A stretch of DNA of 64,000 bases from Saccharomyces mikatae IFO 1815 (Eukaryota; Ascomycota; Saccharomycetes; Saccharomycetales; Saccharomycetaceae), in assembly GCF_947241705.1 (NCBI RefSeq), contig NC_079259.1, forward strand, positions 186,001 through 250,000, in the 5' to 3' direction. The stretch's first letter is position 1. Every line of letters begins with the position of its first letter. The position numbers and the translations under genes were made by a program. The notes beneath the pieces are model-generated. The model ran no database searches. It was not told the DNA's origin and saw nothing but the letters and a program-made list of their open reading frames with translations. Positions 32,793-43,412 of this stretch are shown here, piece by piece.

Positions 32793-33515
32793 CGTGCTGA
32801 AAGTCAATACCATAAAATCTCAAACTATTTCCATGATACCAAGCGAAATATATTCTTAAATAATATTCTTTTCACATTTTTCCCGGTTAGTTTTTCTTAA
32901 TTTCCCACTTTTTCACTTCCTCAATGAAGGGCATACCCTGCAGTTCTTCGGTTACCACTTTCATGTTTATTTTCAACCTTTATCGTACATTTATAATCTA
33001 GTGCCTCCAACTCCTTGTAATTTTAGTATTACTCGAAACGGAAACTTCTTTTTCCATTGAATTCAATGGAACTATCTATTTGGAGAGGGCAATTATTTTT
33101 TCTATTCGTCTTCTGTCAAGGGGACAATGTTGTAGTATTTAAGCTCTAATTTAACGTTATATATACCTACCCAATAATCTATCGGCAATTATAATGGCTT
33201 TTCTTGAAACGTTGATCCCTCGTTACCCAAACTCCCAAACTTGAACGGAATGGGTTATTAGTCGGGAATGTTTTGTGAACTACTTGACGTAATTCTTTTT
33301 TCATGGACTAGACGGCTTGATCAGAATTCCCGGGAAATGAAAATTTCCCTCACGAGGATATGGAAAGAATAAACGCACATTATTATCTTACTCCTCAGAG
33401 AATAGAGCAACTCTACGTTTCGCTGCACTGTAATAAAGAGTTCTAGGCATACAGATAATCCTACACGCTCCACTCATCAAGTGTTAACAGAATAAAAAAT
33501 AACAGGATCGATACA
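32793..33515 (+). promoter_or_regulatory. VCX1 promoter with nested dyads
   Basis: A 723-bp spacer before VCX1. A perfect palindrome TTCCCGGGAA at 33327-33336 overlaps a hairpin-like repeat GGGAAAT-gaaa-ATTTCCC at 33332-33349, about 170-190 bp upstream of the ATG. I cannot assign a factor. The remainder is AT-rich. Confidence 0.4.
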
Positions 33516-34751
33516 ATGGATGCAACCACTCCATTATTAACTGTCACAAACAGTCATTCCGCCAGCAATCCAAAGTATAGTGGATGGAGAGCAGCAGTGT
33601 ATGATTTAAAGTATATTTTGAAAGCATCTCCTCTGAATTTTCTTTTGGTGTTCGTTCCTTTGGGTTTGATTTGGGGTCATTTCCAATTGTCCCATACATG
33701 GACATTTCTTTTCAATTTCTTGGCAATCATTCCATTAGCAGCTATCTTGGCAAATGCCACGGAAGAGCTGGCCGATAAGGCTGGTAATACCATTGGGGGA
33801 CTATTGAATGCTACTTTTGGTAATGCTGTGGAACTTATCGTTTCTATCATTGCCCTGAAAAAAGGACAAGTGAGAATTGTGCAAGCTTCGATGCTAGGTA
33901 GTCTTCTCTCCAATTTGCTACTTGTCCTTGGGTTCTGCTTTATATTCGGTGGGTACAATAGAGTTCAACAGACGTTCAACCAAACCGCTGCTCAAACAAT
34001 GTCGTCATTACTTGCCATTGCATGTGCATCGTTATTGATTCCTGCTGCTTTCAGAGCGACCCTACCACACGGCAAGGAAGACCATTTCATTGACGGAAAA
34101 ATATTAGAGCTTTCCAGAGGTACCTCTATTGTTATTCTTATTGTTTACGTTTTATTCTTATATTTCCAACTGGGAAGTCACCACGCCCTATTTGAACAAC
34201 AAGAAGAAGAGACCGATGAAGTTATGAGCACCATTTCCAGGCAACCACGCCACTCTTTGAGTGTCAAATCATCATTGGTGATTCTGCTGGGTACAACTGT
34301 CGTCATCTCCTTTTGTGCTGACTTTTTAGTCGGTACGATTGACAACGTTGTTGAATCTACCGGGCTGTCTAAGACGTTTATTGGTTTAATAGTCATCCCT
34401 ATTGTGGGTAACGCTGCAGAACATGTTACTTCAGTATTAGTAGCTATGAAAGATAAAATGGATCTAGCGCTCGGCGTCGCCATCGGTTCTTCTTTGCAAG
34501 TTGCCTTATTCGTTACGCCATTCATGGTCCTTGTAGGCTGGATGATTGATGTCCCAATGACGCTAAACTTCTCCACCTTTGAAACTGCTACGCTATTTAT
34601 CGCTGTTTTCTTATCTAACTACCTGATTCTTGACGGTGAATCGAACTGGTTGGAGGGCGTCATGTCTCTGGCCATGTACATTCTGATTGCGATGGCCTTT
34701 TTCTACTATCCAGATGAGAAAACCCTTGACTCTATTGGAAAGAGTTTATGA
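33516..34751 (+). CDS. VCX1: VCX1, vacuolar H+/Ca2+ exchanger
   Basis: A 411-residue CaCA-family cation/proton exchanger of the vacuole membrane that uses the proton gradient to load Ca2+ (and Mn2+). About eleven membrane segments are visible. The two internal alpha repeats with their catalytic glutamates are clear: [17 protein letters not shown] near residue 105 and [19 protein letters not shown] near residue 301. The acidic loop [10 protein letters not shown] between the halves is typical. The length equals that of S. cerevisiae. ATG at 33516. Confidence 0.96.
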   Translation: MDATTPLLTVTNSHSASNPKYSGWRAAVYDLKYILKASPLNFLLVFVPLGLIWGHFQLSHTWTFLFNFLAIIPLAAILANATEELADKAGNTIGGLLNATFGNAVELIVSIIALKKGQVRIVQASMLGSLLSNLLLVLGFCFIFGGYNRVQQTFNQTAAQTMSSLLAIACASLLIPAAFRATLPHGKEDHFIDGKILELSRGTSIVILIVYVLFLYFQLGSHHALFEQQEEETDEVMSTISRQPRHSLSVKSSLVILLGTTVVISFCADFLVGTIDNVVESTGLSKTFIGLIVIPIVGNAAEHVTSVLVAMKDKMDLALGVAIGSSLQVALFVTPFMVLVGWMIDVPMTLNFSTFETATLFIAVFLSNYLILDGESNWLEGVMSLAMYILIAMAFFYYPDEKTLDSIGKSL

Positions 34752-35801
34752 GTTAGAGCTGTACCACAATAATACTCCTTACTGTTTTTTATGTCTTTTC
34801 TTTTCGCCATAATATTATTAATGGACCTTTACAAACATGTATCATGATTTACAAATCATTCTTATGATCGTTATATTCTACCTATCTATATCTCTAAAAA
34901 TAGTTTTATACTGCTTTTTATCTGAAAAAATTGTTTTAAAGCCAACAAAATCTTTTCTACTCTTTTCAAAACTCAAATTCTGCATCATTCCATTTTAGTA
35001 GAAGATGTGATATGGCGTAGTTTTCTCAACTACAACTCGTGATCTTGTTGCAACACGTTAGTTATTTCAAAGTATTGTTCAGGGTAATAATATATACTTT
35101 TGCTACGGAATGATAACCATTTTGCTCAGGTCCATAGAATTCCGCAACTTTACATGATAGAATTTAATACATAGTACGATTCGTCTGCTCGAACAAATGC
35201 GTATAAATTTTGAAACATCAGATTCCCATTTGAAGGGATCTAACTTAACATTCCCAATCAAGAATGCCACTTGAAACACATTCTTGTTACGCTTGCCACG
35301 GCATTCTGGCTGGAAGAAAATCCAGCAAATATCGCTGTAAAAGAAAGGCCAGCTCTGGAATAGAATGAGCCCAGCTACAGTTTTTAATGTCTCTTATGAC
35401 GCGAAAAAAAAAAAGAGTTTACATAACACGAAAAATGCTGGTAAAGCTGGATTTTTTTGGCGGCGGCTGCGGTCAATTCTGTGCTCGAAGCCCTCCCAGA
35501 CTCTGGCTGGTTTACCTAGTTAGTTCAAATAGCAAAGTCATCTATTGTCACCGCAAACACGCCATCGGACTAAGAAGTAGTTGTAACTTCGGAGATGTGT
35601 GAGACTTTTCCCAAAATTGTAACAGGTTGATCGATTTACGGATCTGATGCAAGTTCCACCGATCCTTGAATATTTTTTTTATTCTTATAAGTTCCCTTTC
35701 TCCTTTCTCCTTCAATAGTTCTCTTATATATATAAGAACTAGTGTAAAGAACCTAAGCCTAAGGAATATATCAATACGACGGTAGCTTTTCACCCTAGAA
35801 A
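34752..35801 (+). promoter_or_regulatory. PCL2 promoter with SBF-type and Swi5/Ace2-type sites
   Basis: A 1-kb spacer. CACGAAAA at 35427-35434 is a perfect SCB (Swi4/Swi6), and ACGCGAAA at 35399-35406 is a related SCB/MCB variant. Four KGCTGR elements for Swi5/Ace2 lie at 35308-35313, 35322-35327 (reverse), 35436-35441 and 35505-35510. This fits PCL2's known G1 peak under SBF and Swi5. The first few hundred bases are the VCX1 3' region. The 71-codon frame at 35387-35602 overlaps these sites and is unsupported. Confidence 0.65.
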
Positions 35802-36728
35802 ATGTCAAACTACGAGGCTTTGCTCCAATTTAATAGGAAGAGTGTGTCAAAGGAAATGATCCAATATCTAGCATCGACTACAGCTTCCGTTATCAAAATA
35901 AAGAAAACGAATAGTATGATAGATATCGCATTACCAGCACCACCTTTGACAGAATTTATTAACAGGTTGATCAAGCATTCTAACGTTCAAACTCCAACTC
36001 TTATGGCAACCTCTGTATATTTAGCCAAATTAAGATCCCTAATACCGAGCAAGGTTTATGGTATAGAGACCACTAGGCATAGAATATTTCTGGGATGCCT
36101 GATATTAGCTGCAAAGACGTTAAATGATTCGTCCCCTCTCAACAAACATTGGGCTGAATATACAGACGGTCTTCTCTTACTAAGAGAGGTCAATACCATA
36201 GAAAGGGAGCTACTAGAATATTTTGATTGGGACGTCACCATTTCTACAGAAGATTTAATAACATGTCTTTCCCCATTCTTGAAGAAGATTAAAGAAGAAA
36301 AATTGTTTAAGTCTCAAAGAGACCGTCGTGCGCTCAATAGTCCTTCTGCTCAAGGGAAGGTTACAGTAGGCAAATGCTCCCTTACTCATTCACGCGCATC
36401 TTCTAATTTGTCTATTCCATCTTTGGCTTCCACTTCAACTCTATCCACGTTGGAATCTGGAAAATCGAATCTGTCCAGCTATAGCAACAGAGTACATACT
36501 TTGCCGGAATTGCATGAACCCAATTATAATAACAATAAAATTTCCCCGGAGGCTGTTAATGTCGACCTCAAACATAGTAATAAGGAAAATAGAAGACCAA
36601 TACCGACGACCAAACCATTCAATTTTAGTAAAGCACGGCCCTTGATCTTAAAAACTGGGCTAGACAAACCAATGATGAACGAAGAATCAAGATTAAAGAA
36701 ATCAAATTGGTCAAATATCTTCAAATAG
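35802..36728 (+). CDS. PCL2: PCL2, G1 cyclin partner of Pho85
   Basis: A 308-residue Pho85 cyclin of the Pcl1/Pcl2 type, active in late G1 and acting in polarity and morphogenesis. The cyclin box covers about residues 18-165 (FINRLIKHSNVQTPTLMATS, LGCLILAAKTLNDSSPLNKH, INTIERELLEYFDWDVTIS-like end). The C-terminal 140 residues are Ser/Thr-rich and disordered, with many SP/TP sites and KENRRPIP. Length equals that of S. cerevisiae PCL2. ATG at 35802. Converges with CDC48. Confidence 0.95.
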   Translation: MSNYEALLQFNRKSVSKEMIQYLASTTASVIKIKKTNSMIDIALPAPPLTEFINRLIKHSNVQTPTLMATSVYLAKLRSLIPSKVYGIETTRHRIFLGCLILAAKTLNDSSPLNKHWAEYTDGLLLLREVNTIERELLEYFDWDVTISTEDLITCLSPFLKKIKEEKLFKSQRDRRALNSPSAQGKVTVGKCSLTHSRASSNLSIPSLASTSTLSTLESGKSNLSSYSNRVHTLPELHEPNYNNNKISPEAVNVDLKHSNKENRRPIPTTKPFNFSKARPLILKTGLDKPMMNEESRLKKSNWSNIFK

Positions 36729-37053
36729 TGCTTTTGAAGATTCAAAATTACACCCAAATCCCTTCGATTCATAGTACTCTCAAGAATAGAAAAGCGAATA
36801 AATATATAGCAAATGATTTTACTAATGAGATCATGTCGCTTTCATTTCTTATATATCAGTATACTTATACTTCAATGCATTCTTTTTTAATAGTTTAATT
36901 TCACGTTTTATGCAATTTTAAGATAAAAACATAAAAAAAGGGACAAAAATCTTGTTATAAATGAGGATATATCATTTGTTCATATACATAATCGAATTTT
37001 TATAGAAATGACTTGAATTAACGATTGAAAATAAAAATATACGTGGCATTTAA
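36729..37053. other. PCL2/CDC48 convergent 3' region
   Basis: A 325-bp AT-rich convergent spacer with TATATA and TACTTA-like 3'-end elements. Nothing else is recognised; the short frame at 36707-36898 runs out of PCL2 in another frame. Confidence 0.5.
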
Positions 37054-39920
<2,867 letters not shown>

Positions 39921-40458
39921 CTAATCGGAGCCTTCTAATTGGGCAAGCAGTTCTTTGTGCAGCTTGCCTAGCTTATCGAAGTCAGTTTCTTGAGCTGGCC
40001 ACCCTACAATCAAACCAGTCTTGTCGTCTCTCTTCGGAATCAAATGGAAATGAACGTGATCGACTTCTTGATGCGCAATCTTGCCATTATTCTGCAACAC
40101 GTTATAAGTGTCCAACTTCATCGCCTTAGCCAGTCTCTTCGCGATTGGCATGGCATCGGTAAGAAATTCATCAGGAATGTCATGCAATTTTGCACCGTGA
40201 TACTTGGGAATGATTAACGTATGGCCTTCAGCAGTTGGTTGTATGTCCAAAAATGCATACGAGTACTTAGTTTCAATTAATTTGAAAGATGGGATTTCAC
40301 CTATTACACAGCGGACCAATTGTTAGTATTATGCTACTACATACGAGGTTACTGCTATTACGGGTGTGCTCTGCACAAGCAACGTTTTGAAGTTATGACA
40401 TACCTTTGATAATTTTGCAAAAAATACAAGCGGCATCGAGGGCAGCAGGAGAAGACAT
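39921..40458 (-). CDS. HNT1: HNT1, HINT-family purine nucleoside phosphoramidase, spliced
   Basis: Joined exons 40458-40404 and 40300-39921 encode 144 residues. It is a histidine-triad hydrolase of AMP-lysine type phosphoramidates, which interacts with the Kin28 TFIIH kinase in yeast. Exon 1 gives MSSPAALDAACIFCKIIK; exon 2 completes the codon to Gly and continues GEIPSFKLIET. The active HIT motif HVHFHLIP is present, preceded by NNGKIAHQEVD. The S. cerevisiae record as I recall it has 14 more N-terminal residues (158 total); here an in-frame TGA at 40497-40495 and no other ATG make the start at 40458 the only possible one. Confidence 0.93.
40301..40403 (-). other. HNT1 intron
   Basis: A 103-bp intron on the minus strand: GTATGT donor at 40403-40398, TACTAAC branch point at 40328-40322, AATAG acceptor ending at 40301. 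Splicing joins AAA-G to GT-GAA in frame and restores the HIT fold. The branch point lies about 20 bases from the acceptor, close but workable for yeast. Confidence 0.92.
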
Positions 40459-41130
40459 TTTGTTCCTGTTAGAGCTATGATGATTCTTATGAATTCATTG
40501 AAGCTCAAAGGTCTTGAAGACATATCAAATAGCCTTTTCACTTCGTGATGTTCTCCACTTTCCAATGTGGGCACATCACCTCTCACGATCGTACAATTCC
40601 CCAGTGGGATGGGTCAAGATAGAACCCTCTGGGGAAACACCTGCGGTCCATTATTGATGCGGCAAGCGATCCGTCTTGATTGGCACTATATTTCAAAGAT
40701 TTCCAAGCCTGATGTTTGGCTCGACCTCTATTCTGCTCTTCAGCTTTTCTACGGAATGACTAGAACAACCGTTGAAGCTAGGTAGTCGGCAGGGTCCTTT
40801 ACGAGCAAAGTATTACGATTTACCGACATTTCATTTGCTCCTCCCTGCCCATGCAATGAAAACGGCACATAGTCTTGTGTAAGTTTGTATTTGTCCCTGT
40901 TTGGGTCCTTTGTAAAACTCTACGGAAAGCACGGAGTATCAATCGAAAAGCGGAAGTTCCCACACTCCCCTTATTAATGCACATCTATGTCCCCTGCTCG
41001 TATTTCGTTTGCATATAGATATATATATATAGACAGTCAAATGCGTATATGGATATGGATATGGATATGGATAGATACAGAAGAACAGGTGTCTTCAAAA
41101 ACAGTAAGCAGTTGAAAGCGCGAATACATA
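40459..41130. promoter_or_regulatory. HNT1/YDL124W divergent promoter: Abf1 site, dyad, STREs
   Basis: ATCACCTCTCACGA at 40575-40588 fits the Abf1 consensus fully, 117 bp from HNT1. Next to it TTCCCCAG (40597-40604) and CTGGGGAA (40629-40636) form an 8-bp inverted repeat around 24 bases; each contains a CTGGGG core like Mig1's but without its AT-rich flank. On the YDL124W side two CCCCT stress elements lie at 40967-40971 and 40991-40995, followed by a TATA run near 41020-41030. The STREs fit stress induction of YDL124W. Confidence 0.6.
41049..41073 (+). repeat. ATGGAT hexanucleotide microsatellite in YDL124W leader
   Basis: Four head-to-tail copies of ATGGAT occur 60-80 bp before the YDL124W ATG, probably within its 5' leader. 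Each copy contains an ATG, so transcripts that include it would carry several upstream AUGs. Length is likely to vary between strains. Confidence 0.8.
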
Positions 41131-42069
41131 ATGCCATTTAACCAACAGTTCATTACCTTGAATAATGGAAACAAAATTCCTGCAATCGCCATCATCGGCA
41201 CTGGTACCAGGTGGTATAAAGAAGAGGAGACAGACGCTACTTTCTCAAACAGTTTAGTAGAGCAGATTGTTTATGCCCTTAAACTACCTGGCATCATTCA
41301 CATCGACGCCGCTGAGATCTACAGAACATATCCAGAAGTTGGAAAGGCACTCAGCCTCACCGAAAAGCCAAGAAATGAAATATTCTTAACGGACAAGTAT
41401 TCTACTCAGATTAAGGTATCTGAATCTCCAGCCGTAGGACTAGATATCGCATTGAAGAAAATGGGCACTGACTATGTCGATTTATATCTTTTGCATAGCC
41501 CGTTTGTCTCCAAAGAAACTAATGGGTTTACTTTGGAGGAAGCTTGGAAGGATATGGAGCAACTGTACAGATCCGGCAAGGCCAAAAATATTGGTGTGTC
41601 CAACTTTGCCATGAAAGACTTGGAAAGGATCCTGAAGGTTGCAGAAATCAGGCCCCAAGTTAATCAAATCGAATTTAGCCCCTTTTTGCAGAACCAAACA
41701 CCAGGGATTTACAAATTTTGCCAAGAAAATGATATATTGCTAGAAGCATACTCACCACTAGGCCCTCTTCAAAAGAGAACCACGAAAGATGAGTCCCTGC
41801 CATTTTTTGAATATGTGAAAGAGTTGTCTGAGAAATACATCAAGTCTGAAGCTCAAATCACCTTACGTTGGGTAACTAGGCGCGGCGTATTACCTGTCAC
41901 CACATCTTCCAAACCTCAAAGAATTTCTGACGCTCAAAACTTATTTTCTTTTGACTTGACCGATGAGGAAGTTAATCAGATAACTGAGTTGGGCCTAGAG
42001 CACGAACCCTTAAGACTGTATTGGAATAAAGTCTATGATAAATACAACTACGCTGCCCAGAAGGTATAA
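41131..42069 (+). CDS. YDL124W-type NADPH-dependent alpha-keto amide / aldo-keto reductase
   Basis: A 312-residue aldo-keto reductase, syntenic and equal in length to S. cerevisiae YDL124W, which reduces alpha-keto amides and esters with NADPH and is induced by replication stress. The catalytic tetrad is visible: Asp and Tyr in HIDAAEIYRT (residues 55-64), Lys in FLTDKYS (near 87), His in YLLHSP (near 121). The cofactor site SNFAMKD and QIEFSPF follow. A TIM barrel over the full length is expected. ATG at 41131. Stress elements upstream agree with its reported induction. The natural substrate is not known from sequence. Confidence 0.94.
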   Translation: MPFNQQFITLNNGNKIPAIAIIGTGTRWYKEEETDATFSNSLVEQIVYALKLPGIIHIDAAEIYRTYPEVGKALSLTEKPRNEIFLTDKYSTQIKVSESPAVGLDIALKKMGTDYVDLYLLHSPFVSKETNGFTLEEAWKDMEQLYRSGKAKNIGVSNFAMKDLERILKVAEIRPQVNQIEFSPFLQNQTPGIYKFCQENDILLEAYSPLGPLQKRTTKDESLPFFEYVKELSEKYIKSEAQITLRWVTRRGVLPVTTSSKPQRISDAQNLFSFDLTDEEVNQITELGLEHEPLRLYWNKVYDKYNYAAQKV

Positions 42070-42286
42070 GTACTAGACAACCTATGTATGTAGCTTTTTC
42101 CTTTGTACTACTTCTGTAATTGACCTTTTATGCTAGTTTTATTACCCTATTGCATATCTTGCCTCTTTTCAGCCATGGTGGAAAGAAAAAGGGCTGCACT
42201 CTCTATAAAAAGGTGACCAAAAATATCCGAAGAGGACGTCCGCAATAAAATGCCACACGAGCAGAAAGCGAATAAGGACGCACGCC

Positions 42287-42709
42287 ATGTGTTGCTACTG
42301 TGTTTGTTGTACTGTTTCTGACTTCATATTGTATATCATTGCGACTTTTTTTCCCCCAGTGGCAGTCCTTTTTCGATCTGGGCCTTTTTCATCTGATTTC
42401 CTTTTGAATGTACTGCTAACGTTACTGGGGTTCTTGCCCGGTATGTTGCACGCATTTTACTACATTACGATTACAAGTCCCCTTAGAAATGCCGAATACG
42501 TCTATTACTACCAACAAGGCTGGGTGGATAGTGAAAGAAACGTTCCTTCAAATCGTCCTCAAGACGCCCAGACTTCCCAACATGGTCATCAGCAAGGAAG
42601 CTCTACTAGAAACGTATACCCAACCATCCAAACTCCTCTATTACAGGGTACAGCACCCCATGACAACAAACAATCTACCGTTGAATCTCCCCCTCCTTAT
42701 GTTCCATGA
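42287..42709 (+). CDS. SNA4: SNA4, small vacuolar membrane protein of the Pmp3/Sna family
   Basis: A 140-residue Pmp3-type protein of the vacuole membrane. The N-terminal 60 residues have two hydrophobic segments in the family pattern: CCYCVCCTVSDFILYIIATF with PPVAVLFRSG, then DFLLNVLLTLLGFLPGMLHAFYYI. The family's usual RAGC-like loop is replaced here by a cysteine-rich start. The soluble tail ends SPPPYVP, whose PPxY motif recruits the Rsp5 ubiquitin ligase for sorting into multivesicular bodies. ATG at 42287. A longer overlapping frame at 42489-42743 is a shadow. Confidence 0.95.
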   Translation: MCCYCVCCTVSDFILYIIATFFPPVAVLFRSGPFSSDFLLNVLLTLLGFLPGMLHAFYYITITSPLRNAEYVYYYQQGWVDSERNVPSNRPQDAQTSQHGHQQGSSTRNVYPTIQTPLLQGTAPHDNKQSTVESPPPYVP

Positions 42710-43412
42710 CGAAACTACACAAAAGCGAAAAAAGAAAATTTAAAGTAAGTCAGTAAACCGAGATTCCTTTCTCCTTCTGTGTCGTCTGCCTCAACCAAAA
42801 AATTTGCCAATAGAAACAAAGAAATTGCACTTAAGAAGTGTATCTCTTCATGACAACTCCTCTGGTTAGCGAGAACCCCTTAGGTTTATAGATCTTCCTC
42901 AGATCACCAATTTAATTAAGACTACATCTATAAAAGCAGGTGAACGTCCACATATGATATTGCCGTCAAGCTCCTATCTGAAACCTTTCTTGGTGTTCAT
43001 ATTTGTATACACTCTACTATCCCTTCTTTCTCTGTACGTAAAGAATGACACCAGCGTAGATAAGTTTCTTTTTCTATATCTGCAGAACCAAAGTGCATTT
43101 TTTCAGCAAGCACCACAAAATTTTCAAGATGGCCTGGCTTATTAAATTTTACTATACAATAATATCGATATATACATAGGAACTTTTTTTTTCACTCTAG
43201 AAGCACACCATAGTATTGCTTTCAACATCGTGACCGACCTCCTTTTTTTCTCACGAAAAGAACGTATACACATTCAAGGAACAGAAGTAATTGCCGAACT
43301 TTACTTTTTCTTTCTTTTCTATTATAACATCTGAATATTTACACTTTCCGTATCCTCCTTTGTTCGAAGCTAGAATCCTTCGACATTTTTTTCTCAATCT
43401 GAAAACAGTTGT
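42710..43412 (+). other. SNA4-UBP1 spacer
   Basis: A 703-bp spacer. TATAAAA is at 42929-42935 and further TATA-like runs at about 43150-43180. It contains the 63-codon frame at 42954-43145 described separately. Otherwise it is AT-rich with T runs (43183-43193, 43243-43251) near the expected UBP1 start region. Confidence 0.5.
42954..43145 (+). CDS. Possible 63-residue single-pass membrane microprotein
   Basis: An ATG-started frame of 63 codons in the SNA4-UBP1 spacer. Residues about 9-28 (YLKPFLVFIFVYTLLSLLSL) form a convincing membrane helix, followed by a polar tail rich in Gln and Phe (NQSAFFQQAPQNFQDGLAY). Codons look gene-like rather than low-complexity. Against it: position -3 before the ATG is C, a TATA box lies only 19 bp upstream, so a transcript from it would probably start inside the frame, and I know of no annotated homologue. 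It could be translated from a SNA4 read-through or a longer UBP1 leader. I do not recognise it. Confidence 0.22.
   Translation: MILPSSSYLKPFLVFIFVYTLLSLLSLYVKNDTSVDKFLFLYLQNQSAFFQQAPQNFQDGLAY

Noticed and set aside
35387-35602. 71-codon ATG frame upstream of PCL2
   Set aside because: It covers the SCB and Swi5 sites of the PCL2 promoter; the first half is a translated A run (TRKKKRVYITRK).
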